Shown here: positions 9,155 through 19,822 of the stretch, one piece after another
Layout of the letters: every line of letters begins with the position of its first letter
Position numbering within the stretch: the first letter of the stretch is position 1
From: Stenotrophomonas sp. ISL-67
GTDB taxonomy: Bacteria; Pseudomonadota; Gammaproteobacteria; Xanthomonadales; Xanthomonadaceae
Assembly: GCF_018612915.1 (NCBI RefSeq)
Contig: NZ_JAGGRL010000001.1
Span: 372,001-436,000, forward strand
Length of the DNA: 64,000 nt
Direction of reading: 5' to 3'
Position numbers and translations under genes: made by a program
The notes under the pieces: generated by a model
Databases searched by the model: none
Told to the model about the DNA's origin: nothing
The model's input: only the letters and a program-made list of their open reading frames with translations

Positions 9155-10621
9155 GTGCGGCTGGGGCTGAAACTGTTCCTTGGCTTCTTCCTGATCGTGG
9201 GTATCGCCGCGTTCTTCGTGATGCGCGTCTTCGTCAACGAAGTGAAGCCCGGGGTGCGCCAGGCGATGGAGTCCACCCTGGTGGATGCGGCCAACGTGCT
9301 GGCGGAGATGGCCGCGGCCGATCTCAAGGCCGGGCACATCGGCAATGGCCCGTTCGTGGCCAACCTGGCCCGCGCGCAGCGGCGCGACCCCAAGGCGATG
9401 GTCTGGCGCTTTCCCAAGCGCACGCTCGATTACCGCGTGACCATCACCGATGCGCGCGGCATCGTGGTGTACGACTCCACCGGGCAGGACATCGGCCGCG
9501 ACAACTCGCGCTGGAACGATGTCTACCGCACCCTGCGTGGCGAGTACGGCGCACGCTCCAGCCCGGAAACACCGGGCGATGCGGTGCATTCGGTGATGCA
9601 CGTCGCTGCCCCGATCCATGACCCCGCCGACCCGACTCGGCTGATCGGCGTGCTCAGCCTGGCCCAACCCAACCGCAGCATCGATCCGTTCATCGCCGCC
9701 AGCCAGCGCGCCATCCTGCAGCGCGGCGCCTGGCTGATCGGGTTGTCGGCGCTGGTCGGGCTGCTGATGACCGCCTGGCTGATGCACGGGGTGAACCGGC
9801 TCAACCGCTATGCCAAGGCGGTCAGTGCCGGCGAGCCGGTGCCACCACCCAAGCCGCGCCGGGATGAGATCGGCGACCTCGGCCAGGCGCTGGAAACCAT
9901 GCGTCGCAAACTGGAAGGCAAGGCCTACGTGGAGCAGTACGTGCAGTCGCTGACCCACGAGATGAAAAGCCCGTTGGCGGCGATCCGCGGTGCGGCCGAG
10001 CTGCTGCAGGAACCACTGCCCGACGCCGACCGCATGCATTTCGCGCGCAGCATCCAAGGCCAGGAGCAGCGCCTGACCGAAACCATCGACAAGCTGCTGG
10101 CACTGGCCGAAGTAGAGCAGCACGGCTGGCTGCAGAAGCGCGAGCGCATCGCGCTGGCGCCGCTGCTGCAGGCGGCGGCCGAGGCGGTGGCGATGCGCGC
10201 GCAGGCCGCAGAGGTTGGCGTGGACGTCGAGGTTGCCGCAGACCTGGAGGTACAGGGCGACACCTACCTGCTGCGGCAGGCACTGAACAACCTGCTGGAG
10301 AATGCGTTGGCCTTCTCCAGCCCCGGCAGCCGGATCCAGCTGGGCGCATCGCGCAAAGGCGATGGCGTGGTGCTGCAGGTGGCCGACCGCGGCAGTGGCG
10401 TGCCGGAATACGCGCTGGGGCGGGTGTTCGAACGCTTCTATTCGCTGGCGCGGCCAGCGACCGGGCTGCGCAGCTCCGGGCTGGGGCTGTCGTTCGTGCA
10501 GGAAGTGGCTCGCCTGCACGGCGGCCGGGTAGGGTTGAACAACCGCGAAGGCGGTGGCGCGGTGGCAACGCTTCACATTGGCTTCAAATACAACACAAAC
10601 CCCGCACACCGGCGGGGCTGA
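9155..10621 (+). CDS. creC: Sensor histidine kinase CreC
   Basis: A 488-residue inner-membrane kinase partner of CreB (E. coli CreC 474). There is a membrane helix at about residues 4-25, a periplasmic sensing region to about 190, and a second helix at about 190-212 (WLIGLSALVGLLMTAWLM). Next come HAMP-like residues, the H-box LTHEMKSPLAAI with His268, N-box NNLLENAL, G1 DRGSGVPE, F-box FERFYS and G2 GLGLSFVQEV. The start is GTG at 9155, one base after the creB stop; the frame runs open upstream inside creB but no family sequence lies there. Its last codons contain a candidate CreB-binding tag for creD. Confidence 0.95.
   Translation: MRLGLKLFLGFFLIVGIAAFFVMRVFVNEVKPGVRQAMESTLVDAANVLAEMAAADLKAGHIGNGPFVANLARAQRRDPKAMVWRFPKRTLDYRVTITDARGIVVYDSTGQDIGRDNSRWNDVYRTLRGEYGARSSPETPGDAVHSVMHVAAPIHDPADPTRLIGVLSLAQPNRSIDPFIAASQRAILQRGAWLIGLSALVGLLMTAWLMHGVNRLNRYAKAVSAGEPVPPPKPRRDEIGDLGQALETMRRKLEGKAYVEQYVQSLTHEMKSPLAAIRGAAELLQEPLPDADRMHFARSIQGQEQRLTETIDKLLALAEVEQHGWLQKRERIALAPLLQAAAEAVAMRAQAAEVGVDVEVAADLEVQGDTYLLRQALNNLLENALAFSSPGSRIQLGASRKGDGVVLQVADRGSGVPEYALGRVFERFYSLARPATGLRSSGLGLSFVQEVARLHGGRVGLNNREGGGAVATLHIGFKYNTNPAHRRG
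10572..10587 (+). promoter_or_regulatory. Candidate CreB-binding cre tag upstream of creD
   Basis: TTCAC-ATTGGC-TTCAA matches the CreB tag TTCAC-N6-TTCAC at nine of ten defined positions. It lies inside the 3' end of creC, 65 bases before the creD ATG. In E. coli, creD carries such a tag in its promoter and is strongly activated by CreB, so an internal creD promoter is plausible here. Confidence 0.55.
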
Positions 10622-10652
10622 AGCTGGCACCCTTCCCAACCGAGGACGGGTG

Positions 10653-11972
10653 ATGAAATCCCTGAAGATGCTGTTGCGGTTCGCCATCGTGGGCGGACTG
10701 ATCCTGTTGCTGCTGATTCCGTTGATGATGATCAAGGGCGTGATCAGCGAACGTGAGGCGTATCGCGACCAGGCCTACCTGCGGGTATCGCAGAGCCGGG
10801 CGGGCGCGCAGACCCTGACCGGTCCGATCCGGGTGGTGCCGTGGACGGATACGCGCCAGGTCGAAGTGGTCGACGCTGCCGGCACAAAGAAGGTCGAAAC
10901 CCAGGTCGAACCGGGCTACTGGCTGCAGATGCCGGCGAAGCTGGTGGTCGATGGCGGCATGCAGCCCGACGAACGCCGGGTCGGTCTGTTCCGGGTGCCG
11001 GTGTACACCTGGACGACCAAGGTCAGCGCGGCGTTCAATGATGACGATTACCCGGTCAAGGCCGGTCGCGTCTACGGGACCCCCTACCTGGCGGTCGGTA
11101 TCGCCGACGTGCGCGGCCTCGTCGGTTCGCCGGATCTCAAGGTCGACGGCGAAGCGCTGACCCTGCAGCCCGGCATCGGTGATGTCAGTGGTATCGGCAA
11201 GGGCCTGCATGTGCCGCTCCATGGCTTCGACGACACTGCCGGTGGCGTGCTGAAGGGTACCCAGGTAGAGCTGTCGCTGGTACTCGATGGCACCCGTTCG
11301 CTGGCGGTAGTGCCGGTAGGCGATGACAGCCGCATCGCGATCCGCTCGCCGTGGCCGCACCCGTTGTTCGGCGGCAGCTTCCTGCCCAACGAACGCAAGG
11401 TGGACGACAAGGGCTTCGACGCGCAGTGGGCGGTGTCCTCGCTGGCCTCCGAAGCACAGCGCCAGCTGCGCGAGGGGCGCGACGTGGCGCCGGAAACGGT
11501 CAGCGTGGAGCTGGTCAACCCGGTCGACATCTACACCCAGGCCGACCGCGCCAGCAAGTACGGCATTCTCTTCATCGTGCTGACCTTCGTCGGCTTCATC
11601 CTGTTCGAGCTGATCAAGCGCCTGCGCATCCATCCGCTGCAGTACCTGATGGTGGGCCTGGCGCTGGCGATCTTCTTCCTGCTGCTGCTGAGCCTGTCCG
11701 AACACATTCCGTTCTGGGTGGCCTATGTGGTGTCGGCGCTGGCCTGTATCGGTTTGCAGGCGGTGTACCTGTCCGGCGTACTGCGCAGTGGGGTGCGCGG
11801 CCTGGGCTTCGCGGGCATGCTGACCGTGTTGTATGGCGCCCTGTATGGGTTGCTGGTGTCGGAGAACAACGCGTTGCTGATGGGGTCGCTGCTGTTGTTC
11901 GCGGTGCTGGCTACGGCGATGTGGATCACCCGACGGATCGACTGGTACGAGCTCGGCGCGAGCCTCAAGTAG
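10653..11972 (+). CDS. creD: Inner membrane protein CreD
   Basis: A 439-residue envelope-integrity protein of the CreBC regulon (E. coli CreD 450). An N-terminal membrane helix (residues about 7-24) precedes a large periplasmic beta-rich domain (PIRVVPW, RRVGLFRVPVYTW, HPLFGGSFLPNER). Several helices follow from about residue 300 (YGILFIVLTFVGFILFEL, YLMVGLALAIFFLLLLSLSE, and others). VNPVDIYTQADRASKYGILF just before them is a CreD signature. ATG 10653 follows GAGGACGGG. The 31-base gap from creC and the cre tag suggest both operon read-through and a CreB-dependent promoter. Its exact biochemical role is not established. Confidence 0.94.
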   Translation: MKSLKMLLRFAIVGGLILLLLIPLMMIKGVISEREAYRDQAYLRVSQSRAGAQTLTGPIRVVPWTDTRQVEVVDAAGTKKVETQVEPGYWLQMPAKLVVDGGMQPDERRVGLFRVPVYTWTTKVSAAFNDDDYPVKAGRVYGTPYLAVGIADVRGLVGSPDLKVDGEALTLQPGIGDVSGIGKGLHVPLHGFDDTAGGVLKGTQVELSLVLDGTRSLAVVPVGDDSRIAIRSPWPHPLFGGSFLPNERKVDDKGFDAQWAVSSLASEAQRQLREGRDVAPETVSVELVNPVDIYTQADRASKYGILFIVLTFVGFILFELIKRLRIHPLQYLMVGLALAIFFLLLLSLSEHIPFWVAYVVSALACIGLQAVYLSGVLRSGVRGLGFAGMLTVLYGALYGLLVSENNALLMGSLLLFAVLATAMWITRRIDWYELGASLK

Positions 11973-12130
11973 AGCCAACGCGAGGCATTGACCGCGCTGA
12001 CGCAAACAACCGATGCCGACGTCGTTTCCGGCATATGGTTGCAGGGAGGGCAGCAGGCGGCACAAGGGCAGGCTGGTATTGGTAGCGAATCCCGTTAGGT
12101 TTCACCCCCTCGTTACCTCACTTCAAGACC

Positions 12131-15100
12131 ATGGCGAACCTGACCCCGCCTTCATCGGGCCGAGCCGATAGCGCCTACGTGCGTGCGGCGACGCTGCCCA
12201 CCGGCAGCGCCGACAACGGCGCTGCCGTGCTGTCGATCTGCAACATGACGCCTTCTGCAATCGAACGCACCCTGTGGCTGTCGAACGTACCCCGGCAGGA
12301 GCTGGACGCCCTGTCGGTGGCGTTGCGCCAGGGACCGCTGGATGGGCACTTCTTTCTGTCGCTGGAATCGGGCTTTCACCGCACGCCGTTGGCCGCGCCC
12401 ATGGCACAGGCGCTGGTGCAGGATGCGTTGCATGGCCTGCTGCCGGCGTGGCTGCCGCCCGCACAACGCGCGGCGTGGCGCACCTGCCTCATGGGTCTGT
12501 TGACCCTGCCAAGGGCGGCCTGGGAAGTGGAGTGCGTGCCATTGCGCGCGCAGTTGACCGATGCGGTGGCAAAGCAGGATTCCCTGCTCGCCGCCATGCG
12601 CGCCGCGCTGTACCGGCCGATGCACATGTCCCGGCGTGACTGGACTGCCGCGCTGGACACGCACCGCGCCCGCGGTGTGCAGGATTGCCGCGAGGTGGCG
12701 CTGAACCTGCAGAGGGGCACGCGCGCGCTCCAGCACGACATTGCACGCCGGCAACTGCTGCACTGGTTGCCGGCGCTGCCGGTGGCGCAGCTGGATCGTG
12801 CGCTGGCGCAGGCAGGGGCGTGCGCCGCAGCCGATGGGGCGGCCATCGATGCGCGCAGCGCATTGCCTGTACTGTTCGACGCGCTGGGAAGCGACCGCTG
12901 CGCGCTGGTCGCAGACGGGCAGCGGGCGGGCGTGTTGGCGGCACTGGAACGGCTTGCCGGCGGGCACGCCGAGCCGCTGCTGGCGACCGGTGGCGGCAAC
13001 GGCGACCGGTTGGGTCGCTGGTTGTTGTCGGTTGCCGAGCGCGCTGACCCGTCGGCGCGGCCGCCGCCCAGCCTGCGGGCGGCGCTGGCCGATGCGTTGC
13101 TGTTTGCGGTGTCGGCGGCCCCGGGTCTGCACGCGTACCTGAGCGGTGCAATGTCCAGCGGGCAGGGCAGCAGCCCGATGCGGGTACGTGCGCCTGTGGA
13201 GCCCGGCCCGGTCGCCTCGGCGGCGGCCGCGCGCGGCGGGCGTAGTCTGCTGGCGCTGGCCGGTGGTTTGGTCGGTGGTGGCCTCGGACTGGCCAGCCTG
13301 GGCTGGCGATGGGCCTTTGGAGATACGCCTTCCGCTGCGCCGAACGCAGTGGCGAAAACGGTTGCACTGCTCGACGAGCTGATCGAACGCGACGGTATGG
13401 GGTCCATATGGCAGGCGATCCGGCATCAGGTGCAGGTCGCCGATGACAGTGACGCGGCACTGGTCCTCGCCGTCGCCGACACGTTGGAAGCCAATGATGT
13501 CGCCGGTCCGATACTCGCGGCGCTTGCGCCGGCAGCAGAGCGCGACAGCCCTGCTGGCATCCAACGGCGCCGCCGCTCGGCTGACCGGCTGTTCGCACCG
13601 ATAGCGGATCGGTGCACGTTGAACCCGGAAGAGCGCGCGCACCTTGAAGCGATGGGCAGGGCGTTGATCGATGCGGCCCGCCAGGAACCGGCGCCGGACG
13701 TGCGCGATGTGGGTGCCCCCGCAGACCTGGATGTCGCGTTGACCCGTTCGCGGATCCTGACCTGGGTACAGGCGATGGGGCACAACGCCAGCGTGCAGCA
13801 CCCCCGGCTGACGGCTGCGTGGCAGGATATCGCCGCGTCCGAACGGGCGCTGACCCTGGCCTATGCGGCGCTGCCGCAACTGGATGCGCACCTGGCCCAG
13901 CAGCTGACGGCCGACCTGCGCGCGGTGACCGGGCAGTCCATCGATCCGGCGCAGATCTACCTCAACACGTTCCAGTCCAGCCAGAGCTGGCCGGCATGGG
14001 AGGCGCGGCAGTTGCGCCCGCCCGGGACGACCTTCCGCAACCAGCATCGCCTTGTCCCCCCTGACCGACAGGTGCGCAGCGGGCTGGTCAGCGCCCACAC
14101 CCTGATCGGCGCGGCGCTGCTGCCGGAGGCGGACCCGGTGACGTCCGGGTTGTACTACCGCAGTACGCCGGAAACCTACTTCCCGGTACAGGAGTGCAGG
14201 GAGCTCACGCTTGGGCAGTACCGCCAGGCCGTACGCGGGCGCGACTACCTGGGCGCGTTCCGCCGTCGTTACGACAGCTGCCTGGAACAGGCCTGGCACG
14301 AACGTTCCACCGCTGTCTCGGACCCGTACCTGAGCGGGATCTCGCGGCGTCTGTCAGGGGCCGCGACCCTGTTGAATGCAGCAGGGCAGCTCAGTGATGA
14401 CGCGGCGGCGGTGGTGCAGGTGCTGGTCAGTTTCCCGGCCCGGTTCGACGCCAGCGAAGCCTCCAATGGTCGGGCGCTGGCGCTGCCGGGGCGGCAGATC
14501 GACGTGCATGCACTGGCGGCCAATGCCACCGGCCACGCAGTGCCACTGCATGGCGTACTGCTGGTGACGGCCGACGCGGCGGCCGAACACGCCGAGCCCA
14601 TCACCCTGGTCATCAGCGACACGCGAACGCCGATGGTGGAAGCGTTCGGCTCCTGCGATGCCGCGTTGCAACGACTGTCCTCGGAACTTCCGCACCAGCT
14701 GCATGCGCGCGTGACGGTCGGTGAGCACGCGCGCTGGCAGCAGGGCCGCCTGCCGGTGGTGCGGGCGTATGTGATCGATGGTGATTTCCGCTGGGCATTG
14801 TTCATGCAGGCACTGGAACTCAGGCACGCCCAGTTGCGTGCCCCGGCGGTACGCTCGCCGGCCCAGGTACGCGCGGCGTTCAACGCGCTGGATGCCGAGT
14901 TGGCCAGGTTGCACCTGCCCGTGCCGGTGCCGGTACTGGCGGCGGCCGGCGAACTGGCTGCACTGGATGTGGCCGGCCTGACCGCGCGCAGTACGGCGCA
15001 CTGGATGGCGCGGTTTCCGCCGGACACGCCGGGAGCGCTGCGCAATGCCGGCCTGGATGGCGCACGCTGGCTGCACGCGCTGAGCGTTGGCCGCAGCCTG

Positions 15101-17668
15101 GTCGAACGCGATTACCCCCTGCTGGTGCCCTTCGTGCAGCAGCGCCTGGATGAGGAGATCATGCGTCGCTATCGCATCGCCTTCGATAGCAGTTGTTGCT
15201 ACGTGGTGACCTTCAGCGACGGACAACCCAGCGAGCAGGCCGCCAGCGGCTGGGTCCACAACCGTGCGCAACGCCAGCAGGCGGCCAGCTTCGCCGATTG
15301 CGCGATGACCCGGGCCGCCGGGTTCGAGGATGCGCCGGCACGATTGCTGGGGCTGTATACCGCCAGGGACAGCGCGTTCTTCGATGAAAACAGTGAAGTG
15401 GTGGGACTGGAGCCCGGCCAGCTGCTATCGGTGGCCCGCGAGCACGACGTGCAGGGCGACTACCTGGCGGCGTTGGACGGGTTCTGGCAACGCCACGAAG
15501 CCGATGTATTGACCACGCTTCGCGGCGGGTATCTGTATTCCTGCTGGCAGCAACATGCCGAAGGGTCGCTGTCGGTGCGCGGCATGCAGTTGGCGCTGGG
15601 CGTGTTCGGCAACATGGATGCCGGGCAATCGCAGGACCCGGGCTACCGGCCGGTGCCGCGCAACGGCACGCACGCTGGCTGGCTGGAGATCCACGGCACC
15701 GCATCGACCGTGCTGCATATCGCCGACGATCAGGGGCCAGAAGTGCTGTTGTATTTCGTGCACGATCGCAACCGCTTCCACGAGTTTGCCAACCCGGCGG
15801 ACATGATGGGCTGGATCGAGCGGGCCGCTGCCACCGACGTGGGCCGCCAGTGGCTCGAAGCCGCGTTCGACCTCGCAGATCTGCAGGACGGCTGGATCTC
15901 CAACGGCGTGCACACCGCGTTGGGCAATGGTGCGCAGGCGATGTTCGGGCAGGGGCGTTGGGGCGTGCCGATCGAGGGCGAACCATCGCAGCCACTGGTA
16001 CGCCGCCTGCGCGAGCGCGCGCGCCGCGACGCGCAGACCCTGATGACCTCGCCGTGGGAGGCGTTCCGCCGCCGCTGGCTTCCGCGGCTGGAACAGTTCG
16101 ACGCGGCGATGGGCGTGGCCGGTATCGTGCTCCCGGCGTTGCTGCCGGTGGTGGCGATCGGCTCGGCGGCCGAGCTGGGGCTGGGCCTGGAGCAGGCCCT
16201 CGATGGCGACAGCGTGCAGCAGCGCCATGCCGGGGCTGGTGCGGCGGCGGGTGGTCTGTTCGGCCTGGCGCTGTCGGCGCCGTTGGGCACCGCCCGCCTG
16301 GCCGCGCTGGCCGCACGCGATGGCGCGCGCCTGCAGCCGGCGATGCAGGCCGCGGCGTTCGAGCAGGTCGCCGACCCCCTGCAACACCTGGCCGAACGCT
16401 ATGCGCAACCGGTGGTGCTGGCCGGTTCGCGTTCGGCCGACAACGGCGTGCACGATTATCTGGGCCGGCAGTACATCGACCAGGGCGGCCACGCCTACGA
16501 GGTGGCGTTCGACCGGCCCCACGGCACCTGGCGCCTGCAGAACCCGCAGCCGGGAAGCTTCTACCACCAGCCGGTGCGCCTGAACGCCGACGGCCAGTGG
16601 GAGCCGCACAGCGACGTGGGGCTGCGCGGCGGCGCGCCCAACAGCCGTTCGCACTCATTGTCGGTGGAGCGCAGCTATCGCGGTTCGCTGAACTCGCTGG
16701 TTGAGCGGTCGCGTTCGCCTTCGCTGGACGGCAGCGCGCTGGATTTCAAGTGGGGCGTGGACCACTGGGAACGGGTGATGACTCCCGAGCAGGCGCGCGA
16801 AAACATGTCGCTGCAGCAGATGAAGGAACTGTTCGTGTCCGGTCACCTCGACCCCGTACAGCAGGGCGCGCTGTCGGTGATCATCGAGCGGTTGGACAAC
16901 ACCCTGCGTGCGGAACGCTACATCGTGGTCAACGAGGTGGTGCAGGACGCGGTCTACGTGGCCGGCGGTGAATTCATTCAAGCCTCACAGACCCTGCTCG
17001 GTGAAGGCACCGGGCTGGCCACTTCGGGCATGTGCACCGGGCTGTCGCGGATCATGGCCACTGCGATGGGGCAGGGAGAGGAAGGGCACGTACTCGATCA
17101 CCTGCGCCAGGCGATCAGCGATCCCGACAGCCGGCACGCCGCCGCACTGCGCGCGCTGGTTCGGGACGCACAGGGCGCGGCCCTGCAACCGGGTTCGATG
17201 TCGGCGGCATCGCCCATCGGCATTGACGGGCTGGGCGATTTCCTGGCCAATACCGCGCGCAACAGTCAGTTCATCCTCAGTGGCACCCGGCACAGCATGG
17301 CCTGTGGCGTGAATGTACTGGAGAGCGCGCAGCGCGAGTACCTGCTCTACGACCCCAACTTCGGGCTGATGGTGTTCACCAGGCTGTCCCGGTTCAACCA
17401 GTGGGTGAACAACCTGTTCGGGTCGCGCTATTTCAGCCGGCTCTCCCGGGCCGTGGACGACAGCAGTGCCGAAACCCTGGCCGAAATGTATGGGGCGGTG
17501 ACGACACCTGGCAGTACGCGCATGCAGTTCCACCTGCGCCAGATTCACGCTGCCCGGATGCAGGAGCAGGCGGCCGCACGTGGCTGGAACGCCCTGTTCG
17601 AGCACATCCGCTGGTCACCCGGCAGCGAGGGCAGGGCGTCGGCCCCGCTGGCCGGCCGGGACAGGTAA
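12131..17668 (+). CDS. Large toxin/effector-like protein with C-terminal YopT-type (C58) cysteine protease triad
   Basis: An 1845-residue protein without a signal peptide. Residues about 600-1300 (for example [20 protein letters not shown] near 673) resemble the dermonecrotic-toxin-like N-terminal module (DUF6543 type) of large Pseudomonas and Xanthomonadaceae toxins. A Gly-rich hydrophobic segment lies at about 369-397. Two more, at about 1327-1353 and 1367-1393, form a helical hairpin usual in such proteins. A Ser/Arg-rich linker (about 1500-1535) leads to a protease-like end: Cys1635 (SGMCTGLSR), His1721 (GTRHSMACG) and Asp1741 (YDPNFG), the C58 signature order. I infer a host- or rival-directed effector; secretion route and target are unknown. 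ATG 12131 lacks a clear ribosome-binding site. Neighbours creD and gltX are unrelated housekeeping genes. Confidence 0.72.
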   Translation: MANLTPPSSGRADSAYVRAATLPTGSADNGAAVLSICNMTPSAIERTLWLSNVPRQELDALSVALRQGPLDGHFFLSLESGFHRTPLAAPMAQALVQDALHGLLPAWLPPAQRAAWRTCLMGLLTLPRAAWEVECVPLRAQLTDAVAKQDSLLAAMRAALYRPMHMSRRDWTAALDTHRARGVQDCREVALNLQRGTRALQHDIARRQLLHWLPALPVAQLDRALAQAGACAAADGAAIDARSALPVLFDALGSDRCALVADGQRAGVLAALERLAGGHAEPLLATGGGNGDRLGRWLLSVAERADPSARPPPSLRAALADALLFAVSAAPGLHAYLSGAMSSGQGSSPMRVRAPVEPGPVASAAAARGGRSLLALAGGLVGGGLGLASLGWRWAFGDTPSAAPNAVAKTVALLDELIERDGMGSIWQAIRHQVQVADDSDAALVLAVADTLEANDVAGPILAALAPAAERDSPAGIQRRRRSADRLFAPIADRCTLNPEERAHLEAMGRALIDAARQEPAPDVRDVGAPADLDVALTRSRILTWVQAMGHNASVQHPRLTAAWQDIAASERALTLAYAALPQLDAHLAQQLTADLRAVTGQSIDPAQIYLNTFQSSQSWPAWEARQLRPPGTTFRNQHRLVPPDRQVRSGLVSAHTLIGAALLPEADPVTSGLYYRSTPETYFPVQECRELTLGQYRQAVRGRDYLGAFRRRYDSCLEQAWHERSTAVSDPYLSGISRRLSGAATLLNAAGQLSDDAAAVVQVLVSFPARFDASEASNGRALALPGRQIDVHALAANATGHAVPLHGVLLVTADAAAEHAEPITLVISDTRTPMVEAFGSCDAALQRLSSELPHQLHARVTVGEHARWQQGRLPVVRAYVIDGDFRWALFMQALELRHAQLRAPAVRSPAQVRAAFNALDAELARLHLPVPVPVLAAAGELAALDVAGLTARSTAHWMARFPPDTPGALRNAGLDGARWLHALSVGRSLVERDYPLLVPFVQQRLDEEIMRRYRIAFDSSCCYVVTFSDGQPSEQAASGWVHNRAQRQQAASFADCAMTRAAGFEDAPARLLGLYTARDSAFFDENSEVVGLEPGQLLSVAREHDVQGDYLAALDGFWQRHEADVLTTLRGGYLYSCWQQHAEGSLSVRGMQLALGVFGNMDAGQSQDPGYRPVPRNGTHAGWLEIHGTASTVLHIADDQGPEVLLYFVHDRNRFHEFANPADMMGWIERAAATDVGRQWLEAAFDLADLQDGWISNGVHTALGNGAQAMFGQGRWGVPIEGEPSQPLVRRLRERARRDAQTLMTSPWEAFRRRWLPRLEQFDAAMGVAGIVLPALLPVVAIGSAAELGLGLEQALDGDSVQQRHAGAGAAAGGLFGLALSAPLGTARLAALAARDGARLQPAMQAAAFEQVADPLQHLAERYAQPVVLAGSRSADNGVHDYLGRQYIDQGGHAYEVAFDRPHGTWRLQNPQPGSFYHQPVRLNADGQWEPHSDVGLRGGAPNSRSHSLSVERSYRGSLNSLVERSRSPSLDGSALDFKWGVDHWERVMTPEQARENMSLQQMKELFVSGHLDPVQQGALSVIIERLDNTLRAERYIVVNEVVQDAVYVAGGEFIQASQTLLGEGTGLATSGMCTGLSRIMATAMGQGEEGHVLDHLRQAISDPDSRHAAALRALVRDAQGAALQPGSMSAASPIGIDGLGDFLANTARNSQFILSGTRHSMACGVNVLESAQREYLLYDPNFGLMVFTRLSRFNQWVNNLFGSRYFSRLSRAVDDSSAETLAEMYGAVTTPGSTRMQFHLRQIHAARMQEQAAARGWNALFEHIRWSPGSEGRASAPLAGRDR

Positions 17669-17700
17669 AATTGCCCCGAATCCTGTACCCCGAGCCCCCC

Positions 17701-19104
17701 ATGACCTGCCGCACCCGTTTTGCCCCCAGTCCCACCGGCTACCTGCACATCGGTGGCGCCCGCACCGCACTGTACTGCTGGCTGGAGGCGCGCCACCGTG
17801 GCGGCGAGTTCGTGCTGCGTATTGAAGACACCGACCGCGAGCGCAGCACCCAGGGGGCGATCGACGCAATCCTGGAGGCCATGGCGTGGCTGGGCCTGAA
17901 CTACGACGAAGGTCCGATCTACCAGACCCAGCGCGTGGCGCGGTACAAGGAAGTAGCCGAGCAGCTGATCGCCGACGGCAAGGCCTACTACGCCTACGAA
18001 ACCCGCGAAGAGCTCGATGCCATGCGCGAGGCCGCGATGGCCCGCCAGGAAAAGCCGCGCTACAACGGCGCCGCGCGCGAGCAGGGCCTGCCGTACCGCG
18101 ACGACCCGAACCGGGTGATCCGCTTCAAGAACCCGCAGGGAGGCACAGTGGTGTTCGAGGACCTGATCAAGGGCCGCATCGAGATCGCCAACAGCGAACT
18201 GGATGACATGGTGATCTTCCGCCCGGACGGCTTCCCCACCTACAACTTCGCGGTGGTGGTGGACGACTGGGACATGCGCATTTCCGAGGTGATCCGCGGC
18301 GATGACCACATCAACAACACCCCGCGCCAGATCAACCTGTACGAAGGGATCGGCGCGCCGGTACCGAAGTTCGGCCACATGCCGATGATCCTGGACGAGC
18401 AGGGTGCCAAGCTGTCCAAGCGCACCGGCGCGGCCGATGTGATGCAGTACAAGGACGCCGGCTACCTGCCCGACGCGCTGCTGAGCTACCTGGCCCGGCT
18501 GGGCTGGTCGCATGGCGACCAGGAGCTGTTCAGCCGCCAGGAACTGATCGACCTGTTCGACGTGACCCACTGCAATTCCAAGGCCTCGCGCCTGGACATG
18601 GCCAAGCTGGGCTGGGTCAACCAGCACTTCCTGAAGAGCGAAGACCCGGCGGGCATTGCCCCGCACCTGGTCTACCAGCTGAACAAGCTGGGCCTGGACC
18701 TGGCCGCCGGCCCGGCCCCGGCGGACGTGGTGGTGGCCCTGCGCGACCGGGTGCAGACGCTGAAGGAAATGGCCGAAAAGGCGGTGGTCTGGTACCAGCC
18801 GCTGGTCGAATACGACGAGGCGGCCGTGGCCAAGCACTTCAAGCCGGGCGCGGAACTGGCGCTGGGCAAGGCGCGCGAGCTGCTGGCGGCCAGCGGCAGC
18901 TGGACCGTGGAGAGCGTGTCGGCGGCGCTGCACGACGTTGCCACCGCGCTGGACATCGGCATGGGCAAGGTGGCGCAGCCACTGCGCGTGGCCATCACCG
19001 GCACCCAGGTCAGCCCGGACATTTCGCAGACGGTGTTCCTGGCCGGGCGTGAAGAGGCCTTGAAACGTATCGACGTCGCACTTACTAAAGTAGCGACGGC
19101 CTGA
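17701..19104 (+). CDS. gltX: Glutamate--tRNA ligase
   Basis: A 467-residue class-I aminoacyl-tRNA synthetase charging tRNA-Glu. [16 protein letters not shown] holds the HIGH-type motif (H16-I-G-G19) and KLSKR (237-241) is the KMSKS-type motif; both bind ATP. The fold continues with the [12 protein letters not shown] segment and an anticodon-binding helical C-terminus. The frame is open 100 codons upstream into the toxin gene's end, but only ATG 17701 gives the family start; there is no strong Shine-Dalgarno. TAAAAT at 17666-17671, which includes the toxin gene's TAA stop, could be a -10 box. zur follows after 16 bases, so they are probably co-transcribed. Confidence 0.98.
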   Translation: MTCRTRFAPSPTGYLHIGGARTALYCWLEARHRGGEFVLRIEDTDRERSTQGAIDAILEAMAWLGLNYDEGPIYQTQRVARYKEVAEQLIADGKAYYAYETREELDAMREAAMARQEKPRYNGAAREQGLPYRDDPNRVIRFKNPQGGTVVFEDLIKGRIEIANSELDDMVIFRPDGFPTYNFAVVVDDWDMRISEVIRGDDHINNTPRQINLYEGIGAPVPKFGHMPMILDEQGAKLSKRTGAADVMQYKDAGYLPDALLSYLARLGWSHGDQELFSRQELIDLFDVTHCNSKASRLDMAKLGWVNQHFLKSEDPAGIAPHLVYQLNKLGLDLAAGPAPADVVVALRDRVQTLKEMAEKAVVWYQPLVEYDEAAVAKHFKPGAELALGKARELLAASGSWTVESVSAALHDVATALDIGMGKVAQPLRVAITGTQVSPDISQTVFLAGREEALKRIDVALTKVATA

Positions 19105-19120
19105 CCACAGGAGACCGCGC

Positions 19121-19606
19121 ATGTCCGCCAAGACCGCTTGTACCGCCCCGCATCACCACGTTCACGACGCTTCGGACTTCGTGAAGGTGGTGGAACGCGT
19201 GTGCGCCGAGCGCGGGTTGCGGCTGACCCCGATCCGCGCCAACGTGCTGCGCCTGATCGCCGAGGCCGGCAAGCCGGTCAAGGCCTACGAGCTGCTGGAA
19301 TGGGTGCGCAGCGGCAAGGGCGTGGGCGCCGACGCCCCGCCCACCGTGTACCGCGCACTGGACTTCCTGATGGCCAACGGCTTCGTGCACAAGCTGGAAT
19401 CGGTGAATGCTTTTGTAGCCTGCCACCATCCGAGCAGCGCGCAGCACTCGGTGCCGTTCCTGATCTGCAACAGCTGCCACAGCGCGGTGGAGCTGGAAGA
19501 CCGCGACATCGTCAGCCAGCTGGAAAAGCGCGCCAAGGAGCTGGGCTTCCAGCCGCAGGCGCAGACCCTGGAAGTGCACGGCCTCTGCGCCCGCTGCGCG
19601 GGGTGA
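19121..19606 (+). CDS. zur: Fur family zinc uptake regulator Zur
   Basis: A 161-residue metalloregulator. The DNA-binding part has LRLTPIRANVLRLIAE and APPTVYRALDFLMANGFVHKL, the winged helix of Fur proteins. The structural zinc site is CNSCH (C-x2-C) with CARC near the C-terminus, and the His-rich HHP segment in the hinge suits a zinc sensor rather than an iron sensor. Zinc-loaded Zur represses zinc uptake genes. ATG 19121 follows CAGGAGACC. It sits just after gltX and 6 kb from a zinc-type TonB receptor and MerC gene that may be its targets. Confidence 0.88.
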   Translation: MSAKTACTAPHHHVHDASDFVKVVERVCAERGLRLTPIRANVLRLIAEAGKPVKAYELLEWVRSGKGVGADAPPTVYRALDFLMANGFVHKLESVNAFVACHHPSSAQHSVPFLICNSCHSAVELEDRDIVSQLEKRAKELGFQPQAQTLEVHGLCARCAG

Positions 19607-19678
19607 TGCAACTGCCGATGGGTCGATCGGGAATACGGGGCCGGTCGCACTGATAATGAAAGAGGCCGCGTGGCTGAT

Positions 19679-19822
19679 GGTAGGGGCGGTTCCCAAACGC
19701 CCGCCGATAACAGTGCAACGTCCGGTTACGCATGACCTGCAACGGGAGCGGAGCTCCGGCAGAGGTCATGCGTCCCAGTGCCGATCAACAGGGTCGGCGG
19801 TCGTTTGGCAATCGACCCTACC
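19679..19822. repeat. Mosaic repeat element of about 144 bp with GGTAGGG inverted termini
   Basis: The left end GGTAGGGGCGGTTCCCAAAC and the right end (reverse complement GGTAGGGTCGATTGCCAAAC) are inverted copies of one about 30-base module. A nested inverted repeat lies inside (GCATGACCT 19730-19738 with AGGTCATGC 19763-19771). The same terminal modules flank a different interior at 51896-52044. The right end supplies the stop codon of the neighbouring EmrA-type gene. Confidence 0.8.

Noticed and set aside
7555..9423. Extended 622-residue reading of the rlmJ frame into creB
   Set aside because: Only the part from 8412 carries the RlmJ start; the upstream part overlaps creB and is antisense-like.
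11969..11990. REP repeat at the creD stop (GTAGAGCCAACGCG)
   Set aside because: The head resembles the REP class but there is no complementary arm, so it is not counted as one.
12065..12131. Plant-inducible (PIP) box or HrpL-type promoter upstream of the toxin gene
   Set aside because: I looked for TTCGC-N15-TTCGC and GGAACC-type motifs and found none; secretion class remains open.
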